DNA of 64,000 nucleotides from JANQRZ01 sp965214485 (lineage in GTDB: Bacteria; Bacteroidota; Rhodothermia; Rhodothermales; JANQRZ01), in NCBI GenBank assembly GCA_965214485.1, contig CBDCBW010000010.1, forward strand, positions 124,001-188,000. The letters are read 5' to 3'. Below the pieces are notes generated by a model that was not told the DNA's origin, made no database searches, and worked only from the letters and a program-made list of their open reading frames with translations. A program made the position numbers and the translations under genes. Every line of letters starts with the position of its first letter. Position 1 is the first letter of the stretch. Shown in pieces: positions 8,478 to 17,452 of the stretch.

Positions 8478-11400
8478 ATGTCTCACCCCATTTCCTCTGC
8501 GAGCCTCTCCGGGCCGCGCTCCGTCCCGCTCGCGCCGGCCCTTCTCCGCGCGGCGCTGCTCCTGCTGCTTCTCGTCGGGAGCGGCCTGACCGCCACGGTC
8601 TCTGCCCAGGGAGCCGTCGTAGACTTCATCCTCGTCGACGCTGAGGTGGACCGTGACCTCTCGGACTTCGGGAGCGAGTCCACGCTCGATACGAAGACCC
8701 TTCCCCCGTTCACGATCCGGGCCGAGACCGACCCGGACCAGGTCGGGAGCGTGCGGTTCGTGCTCACGAACGACTCGACCGGCGGCACCGTTCAGCAGGA
8801 GAACGACAACGTGCCGCCCTACGCGCTCAACAACGACGACGCCGGGGACTTCACCGCGCTCGCGCTCGCGGACGGGTCGTACACCCTCACGGCCACCCCC
8901 TACTCGGGCAGCAACGCGGGCGGCATGGCCGGCGACTCGCTCGTGGTCACCTTCACGGTGGTCTCGGATTCCACCGGCTCAGAGATCGAGTCGGGCGTCG
9001 AGGCCGAGGCCGAGGCCGAGGCCGAGGCCGAGGTCGAGGCTGAAGTGGCAGACGGCGTGGGCGCAGCAGCGGCGGCCATCGGCGCGGCAGCGGCGGCCTC
9101 GGGCAGCAACGCCGTCGCCGAGGCTTCCTCCTCGGCGTCCGGCGTGATCTCGCACCGCACCCCGGCCCCGCGCGACCCGGGCGCGCAGGCCCAGGACCCG
9201 TTCGCCGGACGGGCCTCGGCCCCGCCGACCCAGGCGCGCACCTTACTCGAGAGCGCCGAGGCGGAGTCCGAGTCCGAGGTCGAGGCTGAAGCCGAAGCCG
9301 AAGTGACGAACGGCGCTGCGGTCGCGATCGGCGGCACCTCGGCCGCCGCCGCCGCCGTCGGCACGAGCGTCTACCTCTTCGACGACGGCTCCATCGACCC
9401 CATCCCCGGCGACACCGACGTGCGGACCGAGATTGGAACCTCGACCATCACCGACGTATCGCGCCTCCTCATTCCCTACTACGTGGACGACCAGGGGGAC
9501 GAAGGTAGCGGTTCGGCGTCGCGGTCGCAGGACCCGGTGCTCGAAATCGACACCGAGGCCGAAGTCGAGGCCGAAGTTGAAGTCGAGGCCGAGGTCGACG
9601 TCACGCCGGGGGCCGCCGCAGCGGTCTCGACGGGCGGGGCTGCCGTCTCCGCCGCCGGGGACTTCGCCCGCACCGACACCGACCTCTCCGTCGCCACGTC
9701 CGCCGTCACCTCGACTGTGCGCGAGCGCCGCCCGGCCCTCTTCCAGGACCGCGAGGACGGCCCGAACGAAAACGGGGGCGGCGCGTCGCGCGGCACCTTC
9801 GACGAGGACTTCGCCTCAGTTCGGCGCGGGATGACCGACGGCAAGGGGCTGTTCGAGGCTGAGGCCGAAGCCGAGGTCGAAGCCGAAGCCGAGGCCGAGG
9901 CCGACAACAACGCGGCCGCCGCCGCGGGCGTCGCCAGCGGCGGGGGCGGCTCGACCGGGCTCGGGGCGACCTCGCAGGTCGCGGCCTCCACCACGGCCTC
10001 GACCTCGACGCGCCGGTGGGCGGGCTACCTCTACCGCCTCACTGACGGCTACGCCTACTACCTCAACCGCCGGCGGGCCGGCGTGATCGTGGACGAGGCC
10101 GAAGCCACCGCCGAGGTCGATCCCGTCATAGCCACCGCCACGATCCCTGACGACGGCCCGCCCATGACGACGGCCTCTTCGACGGCGACGGCCGACGGCG
10201 ACGCCACCGCCACCGCCACGTCCAACCTCGCGGGGAGCTACGGATCCAACGCCGCGCGGGACGGCGGCGAGCCGGTTCTCCTTTCGGGCGGCTCGCTCGG
10301 CGGCGCGCAGCGCGAGGCCGGGACCCACGCCGCGCGGCCCGAGCGCTCGCCCGTCCTCGCCTCGGCGCACCGGAGCGGCAACCTCGAGTCCGAGGTCGAG
10401 TCCGAGGCCGAGGCCGAAGCCGAAGCCGAGACGGACTTCGAGTCGGCCTCGGCGGCGGCGGCGGCGGTGGCGGTGCAGGCCGAGAACGGGCTGCTCCCGA
10501 CGCCCGCCGACGCCGCGGCGGCGACCTCGACCTCGACGAGCGTCTTCAACCGGGGCCAGAACCGCAACGCCGAACGCGTCGAGCCCGGCCCCGCGCCGGA
10601 GGGCGACCGGGGCGGCCTGCCGCGCCCGATCATCGACCTGTCGCACTTCGCCTTCGAGGTCGAGGCCGAAGCCGAGGCCGAGGCCGAGGTCGGCTACGTC
10701 GCCGGGGCCGCTGCGGCCTCCGCCGCCGGGGCGGGCCGCGACGACCTCCAGGCCGACACCCGCGCGGCGACGTCGCCCTACGCCGCCGCTGCCGCCGCCG
10801 CCACCGGCCCCGTCATCACCCTCTCCGTCTCGATCCCGACGGGGAACAGCTCAGGGTCCGTCACCGCGACCGCCACCGCCGACGACCCCGACTGCAAGGC
10901 CGTCGCCGTCGCCGTCGCCGTTGCGGGCACGCCGCACCTCGACGGCTCGGACAACGAGTCGGAGTGGGAGGACGAGACCGAGCCCGGCGAGTGCCGCCCG
11001 CTGTCGGTCTCGGTGAGTGTGCAGACGGACCCGTCCTCGGTGGAGACGCCCCAGTTCGCGCTCGAGGACCCCGGCCCCGCCGACAGCACCAACGGCGGAG
11101 GCAGCGGCCCGCCGCCGCAGTTCGTCGAAAACGGCTTCGGCATCGAGAGCGAGTCCGAGGCCGAAGCCGAGGCCGAAGCCGAAGCCGACTACGGCGTCGC
11201 CGCCGCCGCCGTCGGGTCCGCCGCGGCCGGCCGCCGGCCCGTCGTCTCGGCCCGGACCTCGACCTCGACGCGGACCTACCGGGGGGGCTACGACTTCCCC
11301 GACAGCGGGAGCTTCGCCCGGATCTCGGACCTCACCGGGACCGCCGAGGGCGACCGGGCCACGCTCCGGTGGGAGGCCGCCGACGGCGTCTTCCTCGTCG

Positions 11401-11888
11401 AGCACCGGCAGGGCGAGGACTTCGCGCTCGTCGGGACCGTCGAGGGCATCAGCGAGGCCCCGGCGCGGCGCGGCTACCTGTTCCGCACCGAAGCGCTCGC
11501 GCCGGGCCGCCACCGGCTCCGCGTGCGCCTGGCCGAGGGTGCCCCGCCCTCGCGCGGGACCGCCGCCGGGCCGGACGCGCAGAGCCTCACCGGGATTGAG
11601 GTGGACGTGGACATCGAGCAGGTCGAGCCCGTGACCGTCGGCGTCTACCCCAACCCGTTCCGGGATCGGACGCAGCTCGTCCTTCGCCTCGCGCGGGACC
11701 AGGAGGCGACGGTCGAGGCGTTCGACGTGCTCGGCCGGCGCGTGGCGCTGCTGCACGAGGGCGACCTCGAGGCGGGCACGACGCACACGTTCACGCTCGA
11801 CGCGCGCAGCCTCGCCAGCGGGGTCTACGTCCTCCGCGTCCAGGCGGGCGACGTGGTCCAGAACCACCGCGTCACGCTCGTCCGCTAG
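8478..11888 (+). CDS. Large secreted protein with spaced Glu-Ala repeat blocks and type IX sorting domain
   Basis: No known function is recognised. The 1136-residue protein starts with a signal peptide (hydrophobic core near residues 23-40, cleavage near SAQG). The body alternates acidic blocks of repeated Glu-Ala/Glu-Val near residues 175, 260, 355, 460, 637, 726 and 889, with a weaker one near 540. Each is followed by an Ala/Gly-rich run and often a TSTSTR-type stretch, a module of about 90-100 residues. A fibronectin-III-like region lies near 945-1020. The C-terminal 85 residues form a type A sorting domain (YPNPF, FDVLGRRVALL, SGVYVLRV). It is probably exported by the type IX system and attached to or released from the surface. 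Low complexity makes homology unreliable. Confidence 0.8.
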   Translation: MSHPISSASLSGPRSVPLAPALLRAALLLLLLVGSGLTATVSAQGAVVDFILVDAEVDRDLSDFGSESTLDTKTLPPFTIRAETDPDQVGSVRFVLTNDSTGGTVQQENDNVPPYALNNDDAGDFTALALADGSYTLTATPYSGSNAGGMAGDSLVVTFTVVSDSTGSEIESGVEAEAEAEAEAEVEAEVADGVGAAAAAIGAAAAASGSNAVAEASSSASGVISHRTPAPRDPGAQAQDPFAGRASAPPTQARTLLESAEAESESEVEAEAEAEVTNGAAVAIGGTSAAAAAVGTSVYLFDDGSIDPIPGDTDVRTEIGTSTITDVSRLLIPYYVDDQGDEGSGSASRSQDPVLEIDTEAEVEAEVEVEAEVDVTPGAAAAVSTGGAAVSAAGDFARTDTDLSVATSAVTSTVRERRPALFQDREDGPNENGGGASRGTFDEDFASVRRGMTDGKGLFEAEAEAEVEAEAEAEADNNAAAAAGVASGGGGSTGLGATSQVAASTTASTSTRRWAGYLYRLTDGYAYYLNRRRAGVIVDEAEATAEVDPVIATATIPDDGPPMTTASSTATADGDATATATSNLAGSYGSNAARDGGEPVLLSGGSLGGAQREAGTHAARPERSPVLASAHRSGNLESEVESEAEAEAEAETDFESASAAAAAVAVQAENGLLPTPADAAAATSTSTSVFNRGQNRNAERVEPGPAPEGDRGGLPRPIIDLSHFAFEVEAEAEAEAEVGYVAGAAAASAAGAGRDDLQADTRAATSPYAAAAAAATGPVITLSVSIPTGNSSGSVTATATADDPDCKAVAVAVAVAGTPHLDGSDNESEWEDETEPGECRPLSVSVSVQTDPSSVETPQFALEDPGPADSTNGGGSGPPPQFVENGFGIESESEAEAEAEAEADYGVAAAAVGSAAAGRRPVVSARTSTSTRTYRGGYDFPDSGSFARISDLTGTAEGDRATLRWEAADGVFLVEHRQGEDFALVGTVEGISEAPARRGYLFRTEALAPGRHRLRVRLAEGAPPSRGTAAGPDAQSLTGIEVDVDIEQVEPVTVGVYPNPFRDRTQLVLRLARDQEATVEAFDVLGRRVALLHEGDLEAGTTHTFTLDARSLASGVYVLRVQAGDVVQNHRVTLVR

Positions 11889-11958
11889 GCGCTGCCTGGC
11901 CGACGCAGCATCGGGAGCCGCTGCCCCTCACCGGGCGGCGGCTCCCAGCGCGTCGGCC

Positions 11959-13347
11959 CTAGGCTTCCTGCTGCGCGTAGGCGTCGAGGAAGCGGATCGA
12001 GGCCTCGATGCCCTGGTGGAAGCGGTCGAGGCCGAAGCGCTCGTTGGGGCTGTGGATGGCGTCGGAGTCCAGGCCGAAGCCCATCAGCACGGTGTCGAGC
12101 CCGAGCAGCCGCTTGAAGTCGGCGACGACGGGGATCGACCCGCCCTCGCGCGTGAAGTGCGGGCGCTGCCCGAAGACACCCTCGAGCGCCTGCGCCGCCG
12201 CCTGCATCGCCGGAGCCGAGGTGTCGACGATGGCCCCGTGGCCGCCGTGGAGGTCGCGGAAGTCGAGCGTCATCGTCTCCGGAAGGTGCGCCTCGAAGTG
12301 GCGGCGGAGCTTGGCGGTGATCTCGTCCGGGGTCTGGTCCGGGACGAGGCGGCACGAGATTTTGGCCGTCGCCTTCGACGGGAGCACGGTCTTCGCCCCC
12401 TTGCCGGTGTAGCCGCCCCAGAGGCCGTTCACGTCGAGTGTCGGGCGGCCGGAGGTGCCCTCGAGGACGGTGTACCCCTGCTCCGTCTTGGCGGCCTTGA
12501 CGCCGGCCTCCTCGCGCCACCGGGCCTCGTCGAACGGGAGCCGGCGGTAGCCCTCGCGCTCCTCGTCGCTGAGGTCGCGGACGCGCTCGTAGAAGCCCTC
12601 GACGGTGACGCGGTGGCCCGCGTCGTGCAGGTCCGCGATCATCCTGCACAGGGCGTTGACCGGGTTCTCGACGCCGCCGCCGTAGACGCCCGAGTGGAGG
12701 TCGCGCGCCGGGCCGGTGAGCTCGACCTCGACGTAGGCCAGCCCGCGCAGGCCGTAGGCGATCGACGGGACGCCGGGCGCGAAGAGCGACGTGTCCGAGA
12801 CGAGCACCACGTCGGCGGCGAGGAGGTCCCGGTGCTGCTCGATGAACGGCGCGAGGTGGACGCTGCCGCTCTCCTCCTCCCCCTCGACGAGCATCTTGAG
12901 GTTCACCGGCAGCTCGGCCCCGCTCTGGAGGTACGCCTCGGCGGCCTTGACGTGCATGAAGGCCTGCCCCTTGTCGTCGGCGGCCCCGCGCGCGACGAGG
13001 TTGCCGCCCTTGACGACCGGCTCGAACGGCGGCGAGTCCCACAGCTCGAGCGGGTCGGGCGGCTGCACATCGTAGTGCCCGTAGACGAGCACCGTCGGGG
13101 CGTCGTCCGAGACGCGGTGCTCGGCGTAGACGATGGGGTGGCCCGGGCTCGTGGGCGAGCCCGTCTCCATGACCTCGACTTTCCGGACCCCGATGCGCCG
13201 AAGGTCGGCGGCGAGCCAGTCCGCCGCGCGGCGGGTGTCGGCGTCGTAGTCGGAGTCGGTCGAGATCGAGGGGATGCGGAGCCAGTCGGTGAGCTGCTCG
13301 ACGAAGGGGTCGGCGTGGGACCGGGCGTAGGCGAGGGCGTCTTGCAT
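11959..13347 (-). CDS. M20 family metallopeptidase (dipeptidase)
   Basis: Zinc-dependent exo- or dipeptidase of 462 residues, in the carnosinase/CNDP-like M20 branch. Metal ligands and catalytic residues are visible: VLVYGHYDVQPPD (His and Asp), RGAADDKGQ (bridging Asp), VEGEEESGS (general-base Glu and ligand Glu), LVSDTS (Asp) and the C-terminal SDAIHSPNERFGL (His). A lid domain lies between the two halves of the catalytic domain. No signal peptide is seen, so it is probably cytoplasmic peptide turnover. It lies convergent with the large secreted-protein gene. Confidence 0.93.
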   Translation of the reverse strand: MQDALAYARSHADPFVEQLTDWLRIPSISTDSDYDADTRRAADWLAADLRRIGVRKVEVMETGSPTSPGHPIVYAEHRVSDDAPTVLVYGHYDVQPPDPLELWDSPPFEPVVKGGNLVARGAADDKGQAFMHVKAAEAYLQSGAELPVNLKMLVEGEEESGSVHLAPFIEQHRDLLAADVVLVSDTSLFAPGVPSIAYGLRGLAYVEVELTGPARDLHSGVYGGGVENPVNALCRMIADLHDAGHRVTVEGFYERVRDLSDEEREGYRRLPFDEARWREEAGVKAAKTEQGYTVLEGTSGRPTLDVNGLWGGYTGKGAKTVLPSKATAKISCRLVPDQTPDEITAKLRRHFEAHLPETMTLDFRDLHGGHGAIVDTSAPAMQAAAQALEGVFGQRPHFTREGGSIPVVADFKRLLGLDTVLMGFGLDSDAIHSPNERFGLDRFHQGIEASIRFLDAYAQQEA

Positions 13348-13375
13348 GAGGCTGTTAGCTGTTGACCGTTAGCTG

Positions 13376-14155
13376 TCAGGTGGAGAGCGAGGAGCTAATG
13401 GCTGAAGAGCCAACAGCTTTTCTCGCCACCAAAATAAGCCGGGGCGACCCGGCGGTGTGCGGTCCGCCGTCGTAGCCGCCGAAGGTGGACTCGAGGGCGA
13501 GGCCGGCGGCGGCGTACATCCGGCGGAAGTCTTCGCCCTCGAGGAGGCGGACGCTCTCGGCGAAGGCGTGCGTGTCGCCGTCGCGGTGCAGCGTGATCTG
13601 CTTCTCGACGCGGCGGCCGCCGGCCCCGTCCACGATCCGGCGGCGCTGCACGATGCGGACCCCGTCGACGCTGCGCTCGCTGCGGGGCACGAGGTGCTCG
13701 GCGAGGTACGGCGCGTTGAGGAAGTCCTGGACGAACCACCCGCCCGGGACGAGCGCCCGCGCCACGCCGTCGATCACGCGCTGGTGGTCGGCCTCGTCGT
13801 CGAAGTAGCCGAATGAGGTGAACAGGTTGACGGCCCCGTCGAACTCCGCGCGGAACGCGAGGGCGCGCATGTCGGCCTGCCGGAAGGTGACCGCCAGCCC
13901 TTCGCGCTCGGCGCGGCGGCGGGCGGACTGAAGCGCGTTCTCGGAGAGGTCCACGCCGGTCACGTCGTAGCCGCGCGCGGCGAGGATGCGCGAGTGCCGC
14001 CCGCGCCCGCACGCCACGTCGAGCACCCGGCCGCCCGGCCCAGGCCGCACCGTCCGCTCGATGAGGTCCGCGAGGCGGCGGGCCTCGGAGAGGTCGCGCT
14101 GATCGTAGACCAGCTCGTACGCATCGGAGTCGAACCAGTCTTCGTACCAAGCCAT
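13376..14155 (-). CDS. Class I SAM-dependent methyltransferase
   Basis: A 259-residue protein with motif I VLDVACGRGRHSRILA, the acidic end of strand 2 in VTGVDLSENAL, motif II/III FDGAVNLFTSFGYF and a post-motif LVPGGWFVQDFL. These are typical of the methyltransferase_25/11 groups. The substrate cannot be told. It lies 28 nt upstream of the M20 gene on the same strand. The short gap between them contains a phrase-like degenerate repeat (gctgttagctgttgaccg). Confidence 0.88.
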   Translation of the reverse strand: MAWYEDWFDSDAYELVYDQRDLSEARRLADLIERTVRPGPGGRVLDVACGRGRHSRILAARGYDVTGVDLSENALQSARRRAEREGLAVTFRQADMRALAFRAEFDGAVNLFTSFGYFDDEADHQRVIDGVARALVPGGWFVQDFLNAPYLAEHLVPRSERSVDGVRIVQRRRIVDGAGGRRVEKQITLHRDGDTHAFAESVRLLEGEDFRRMYAAAGLALESTFGGYDGGPHTAGSPRLILVARKAVGSSAISSSLST

Positions 14156-14203
14156 AGCGGAGGGCTGAGCTACGAGGGTCGAGGCACGAGTGGACGCTTG
14201 GTA

Positions 14204-15469
14204 TCAATCATTCGGCACTCGCCACTCGGCATTCGTCACTTCGAAGAGGGCGTCTTCGACGGAGCGCGTCGCCGGGAACCAGCCGAGGACCCGGCGGACG
14301 ACGCCGTCGAGGAGGGCGTCCGGGCACGAGGCCCCGGCGGTCAGGACGATGTCCACGGGGCGCTCGGCGGCGGTGGGCCACGGGAACCAGCCCTCGGTCT
14401 CGCGGACGCGGTGGGCGTGCAGGTCGAAGTGGCGGATCGCGCCGCGCCCGATGTCCTCGGCCCCGGAGACGAAGTAGGTCGGCATCCGGGTCTCGCACAG
14501 CTCGACGAGGTGGCTGGTGTTGGACGAGTTGTAGCCGCCGACGACGACGGCGAGATCGGCCCCGTCCTCGATCAGGGCGTAGGTCGCGTCCTGGTTCTCC
14601 TTCGTCGCGTAGCAGAGCGTGTCCGAGGTGTCGGCGAAGTGCTCGCTGAGCTCGCCGGGGTAGCGCGCGGCGACGGCCTCGCGGAGCAGGTCGGCGATGG
14701 CCTGCGTCTCGGTGGCGAGCATCGTGGTCTGGTTGACGACGCCGATGCGCCGGAGGTCGCGCTCGGGGTCGAAGCCGTCGGTGGCGCGGTCGGCGAAGCG
14801 CTCGAAGAAGAACGCCGCGCCCTCGTCGCCCCGGACGACGGCGGCGAGGGCCTCGGCCTCCTCGATGTCGCGGACGACGACGACCGGCGCGCCGGCCTTC
14901 GCGTGCGAGATCGTCGCGCGCGTCTCCTCGTGGTAGCGCTTGCCGTGGACGACGATCGTGTAGTCCTTGCGCCCGATCTGCTCGCTGCGCTTCCAGACCT
15001 TCTCGACGAACGGGCACGTCGTGTTGTACGCCTCGGTCGAGACGCCGCGCGCGCGCAGGTCCGCCTCGATCTCGCGCGTGGTCCCGAAGGCGGGGATGAT
15101 GACGAGGTCGTCCGGGCCGAGAGCGTCGAACGGGATGAGCTGCTCGCCGGCGGTGGTCCGGAGGAACCGGATGCCGCGCGCCTCGAGGTCCGCGTTGACG
15201 TGCGGGTTGTGGATCATCTCGGAGAGCAGAAAGACGCGCCCGGCGGCGGCCTTGCCGGGGTGCTCGTCGAGGGCGCGGTAGGCGATCTCGATGGCGTTCT
15301 CGACGCCGTAGCAGAAGCCGAAGTGGCGGGCGATCTTGAAGCGCACCGGGCCGAAGTCGAGGATGCTCGGCGCGAGGTCGCGCTTGCGCGGATCGGCCTC
15401 GCGGCGGGCGACCTTGACGGCCGAGATGATCGAGCTCTGGTAGAAGTCGGGGACGTCGAACTGGCGCAT
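14204..15469 (-). CDS. ispH: 4-Hydroxy-3-methylbut-2-enyl diphosphate reductase IspH (LytB)
   Basis: Last enzyme of the MEP isoprenoid pathway, reducing HMBPP to IPP and DMAPP with a [4Fe-4S] cluster. The three conserved Cys are present: FCYGVENA (Cys53), NTTCPFVEKVWKR (Cys152) and GASCPDALL (Cys382). Also present are HGKRYHEET, VNQTTMLATET and NSSNTSHLVELC. At 421 residues it belongs to the longer IspH class found in cyanobacteria and relatives rather than the roughly 310-residue proteobacterial form. The frame is open further upstream; the ATG at 15469 is chosen because the first conserved residues follow it. It supplies isoprenoid units for the menaquinone tail. Confidence 0.95.
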   Translation of the reverse strand: MRQFDVPDFYQSSIISAVKVARREADPRKRDLAPSILDFGPVRFKIARHFGFCYGVENAIEIAYRALDEHPGKAAAGRVFLLSEMIHNPHVNADLEARGIRFLRTTAGEQLIPFDALGPDDLVIIPAFGTTREIEADLRARGVSTEAYNTTCPFVEKVWKRSEQIGRKDYTIVVHGKRYHEETRATISHAKAGAPVVVVRDIEEAEALAAVVRGDEGAAFFFERFADRATDGFDPERDLRRIGVVNQTTMLATETQAIADLLREAVAARYPGELSEHFADTSDTLCYATKENQDATYALIEDGADLAVVVGGYNSSNTSHLVELCETRMPTYFVSGAEDIGRGAIRHFDLHAHRVRETEGWFPWPTAAERPVDIVLTAGASCPDALLDGVVRRVLGWFPATRSVEDALFEVTNAEWRVPND

Positions 15470-15611
15470 GGACGAGAGCGGTGAGCGGCTCCGGTGAGGA
15501 AAGGCGGGGGTGATACGTGGGGGCAGAGACCCGGTTCGTGAAAGGCGCGTGACGGAGGCGACGGCTCCGGAACCACGCCTCGCAGCGCCGAGTCTGTGTC
15601 GCTCCCGGACA

Positions 15612-15661
15612 CTGTGCAAGCTATACCACTGTGCAAGCTATACCACTGTGCAAGCTATTCC
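15612..15661. repeat. 17-bp tandem repeat x3 upstream of secreted protein gene
   Basis: Three direct copies of ctgtgcaagctatacca sit at 15612-15628, 15629-15645 and 15646-15661, the last diverging at its end. They lie in the divergent promoter region between ispH and the gene at 15706, ending 44 nt before its ATG. The spacing suits an iteron-like operator or promoter element, but a simple slippage duplication is equally possible. Confidence 0.75.
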
Positions 15662-15705
15662 GGGCCGCTTGTGTTCGCCTCTCTCTCGCACGCCCTCTCC
15701 GAATC

Positions 15706-17277
15706 ATGTCTGTTGCACCCCGCCTCCTCGGCCTGCTCACCGCGCTCCTCGTGCTCACTGCTCCGGTCCGCGCGCAGTGGATCAACGAAGTCCACTACGA
15801 CAACACCGGCGGCGACGCGGGCGAGGCCGTCGAGGTCATCCTCCCCGAGAGCGCCGACCCCGCCGCCTTCGACCTCTACCTCTACAACGGCAACGGCGGC
15901 GCGGTCTACACCGGCCCGCTCAACCTCGCAGGCTCCTTCACCGAGGGCGACACGGAGAATGGCTTCACGGTCTACTCGCGCGCCGTCGTGGTGCAGAACG
16001 GAGACCCGGACGGCCTCGCCCTGGCCGAGAACGGCGTGCTCGTCCCCGGCCAGTTCCTCTCCTACGAGGGCACCTTCACGGCCGTCGGCGGGCCGGCGGA
16101 CGGCGCGACCTCGACCGACATCGGCGTGACCGAAGATGGGGACACACCCGTCGGGGCCTCGCTTCAACTTGGCGGGACAGGGTCGGCCTACGAGGACTTC
16201 TCGTGGCAGACCTCAGCAGACGACTCCTTCGGCAGCGTCAACGACGGGCAGACGCTGTCAATGCCCCTCCTGGCGCAGCTTCAAATCATCCACAACGCGC
16301 CCGACCCGGCCTTCGCCGAGGTGGACGTCTATGTCAACGGCGACCTGCTCGAGGACGACCTCGCCTTCCGCAGCGCGACGCCGTTCCTCGGCGTCGCAGC
16401 GGACACCGAGCTGGAGGTCGCCGTTGCGCCCGGCACGTCGAGCAGCGCCGCCGACGCCATCTTCACCCAGACCTATGCCCTCGACGACGAGCTGAGCTAC
16501 CAGCTCGTCGCCACCGGCGTCGGCGACGGCGACTTCGAGGCGAACCCCGACGGCAACGACATCGCCTTCACCCTCCTCGTCAACCCCGACGCCCGCCTCT
16601 TCTCGCCTACCCCCGACTCGACGCCGGACTTCAACTTCGTCCACGGCACGCCGGACGCCCCGGCCATCGACGTCCGCACCGGGGCGACGCAGGACATCAT
16701 CATCTACAACGATGTCGCCTTCGGCGAGCTCGCCCCCTACCAGCCCATCGCCGCTGAGCCGCAGACGATCGAGGTCACCACCGCCGACGGCACCGCGAGC
16801 GTGGCGATGTTCGAGCTCGACCTCTCGGGCCGGCCCGAGGCTGCCGGGACGATCCTCGCCTCGGGCTTCCTCACGCCGGACAACGAGGACGACGCCAACG
16901 GCACCCCGCCGGCCTTCGGCCTGCTCGTCGTCTTCGCCGACGGCTCCGAGACCTTCGCCGAGCCCCTCTCGGTTTCGAACGAGGGCGGCGCGGCGCTGCC
17001 GACGGCCTTTGCGCTGCGCGGCAGCTACCCCAACCCGTCGGCGACGCGGACGACGATCGCCTTCGACCTCCCCGCCGACGCCTCGGTCGGCCTCGACCTC
17101 TTCGATGTGCTCGGACGCCGGGTGCTGAGCCGCGCCCCGGAGCCGGTCGCAGCCGGCGCGGACCGGCGGCTGGCGGTCGAGGCGGCGCTGCCGAGCGGGG
17201 TCTACGTCTTCCGTCTGACGGCGGAGACGGCGGGCGGGCGGCTCGTCGAGAGCGGTCGGATGACGGTGGTGCGCTAG
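15706..17277 (+). CDS. Secreted protein: lamin-tail-like region, two DUF4397-like domains, type IX sorting domain
   Basis: The 523-residue protein starts at ATG 15706 with a signal peptide ending near VRAQ. Residues about 25-180 (WINEVHYDNTGGDAGEAVEV) resemble the lamin-tail/LTD fold. Two DUF4397-like domains follow, marked by IIHNAPDPAFAEVDVYVNG and FVHGTPDAPAIDVRTG with later LASGFLTP and FGLLVVFADG. The end is a type A sorting domain (GSYPNPSATRTTIAFDLP, LFDVLGRRVL, SGVYVFRL). It is probably a cell-surface or released protein; function unknown. It is a paralog of the gene at 17453, with which it shares 217 nt at 2 mismatches over the sorting domain. Confidence 0.87.
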   Translation: MSVAPRLLGLLTALLVLTAPVRAQWINEVHYDNTGGDAGEAVEVILPESADPAAFDLYLYNGNGGAVYTGPLNLAGSFTEGDTENGFTVYSRAVVVQNGDPDGLALAENGVLVPGQFLSYEGTFTAVGGPADGATSTDIGVTEDGDTPVGASLQLGGTGSAYEDFSWQTSADDSFGSVNDGQTLSMPLLAQLQIIHNAPDPAFAEVDVYVNGDLLEDDLAFRSATPFLGVAADTELEVAVAPGTSSSAADAIFTQTYALDDELSYQLVATGVGDGDFEANPDGNDIAFTLLVNPDARLFSPTPDSTPDFNFVHGTPDAPAIDVRTGATQDIIIYNDVAFGELAPYQPIAAEPQTIEVTTADGTASVAMFELDLSGRPEAAGTILASGFLTPDNEDDANGTPPAFGLLVVFADGSETFAEPLSVSNEGGAALPTAFALRGSYPNPSATRTTIAFDLPADASVGLDLFDVLGRRVLSRAPEPVAAGADRRLAVEAALPSGVYVFRLTAETAGGRLVESGRMTVVR

Positions 17278-17301
17278 CTCCGACGGTGGTGCGCTAGCTC
17301 C
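17262..17301. repeat. 20-bp tandem duplication spanning a stop codon
   Basis: The 20-mer gacggtggtgcgctagctcc occurs twice in a row (17262-17281 and 17282-17301). The first copy contains the TAG stop of the upstream gene. The paralogous gene end at 19450 has a single copy of its first part, which indicates a recent duplication here. Confidence 0.9.
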
Positions 17302-17319
17302 GGAGGTCGGTCGGGACGA

Positions 17320-17351
17320 GCGCGGGCGGGGCCGATGTGCCCCGCCCGCGC
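17320..17351 (+). terminator. GC-rich hairpin, putative terminator
   Basis: A perfect 12-bp stem (gcgcgggcgggg) with an 8-nt loop lies 43 nt after the stop of the gene at 15706. The same hairpin with a one-base loop change follows the paralogous gene at 19655-19686. No long T-run follows either copy (only tgtgttt here), so intrinsic termination is plausible but not certain. Confidence 0.65.
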
Positions 17352-17383
17352 CTGTGTTTCGCCCGGCTCTACGCCTCCACATG

Positions 17384-17415
17384 TTTGCGAACCGGAGGCA
17401 TTCCCTCTATCTTTG
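17384..17415 (+). promoter_or_regulatory. Bacteroidota-type promoter
   Basis: TTTG at 17384-17387 and TATCTTTG at 17408-17415 are separated by 20 nt, matching the Bacteroidota sigma-A consensus TTTG-N19/20-TAnnTTTG. It lies about 38 nt before the ATG at 17453, just after the preceding gene's hairpin. It supports a separate transcript for the second paralog. Confidence 0.65.
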
Positions 17416-17452
17416 CCTCCTCTCCTGTTGTCTCTTTCTGAAACTCTATGTC

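Noticed and set aside
8994..11190. Possible CRISPR or satellite array from repeated gaggccgag units
   Set aside because: The repeats are in-frame codon repeats encoding Glu-Ala blocks inside one ORF; there are no regular spacers.
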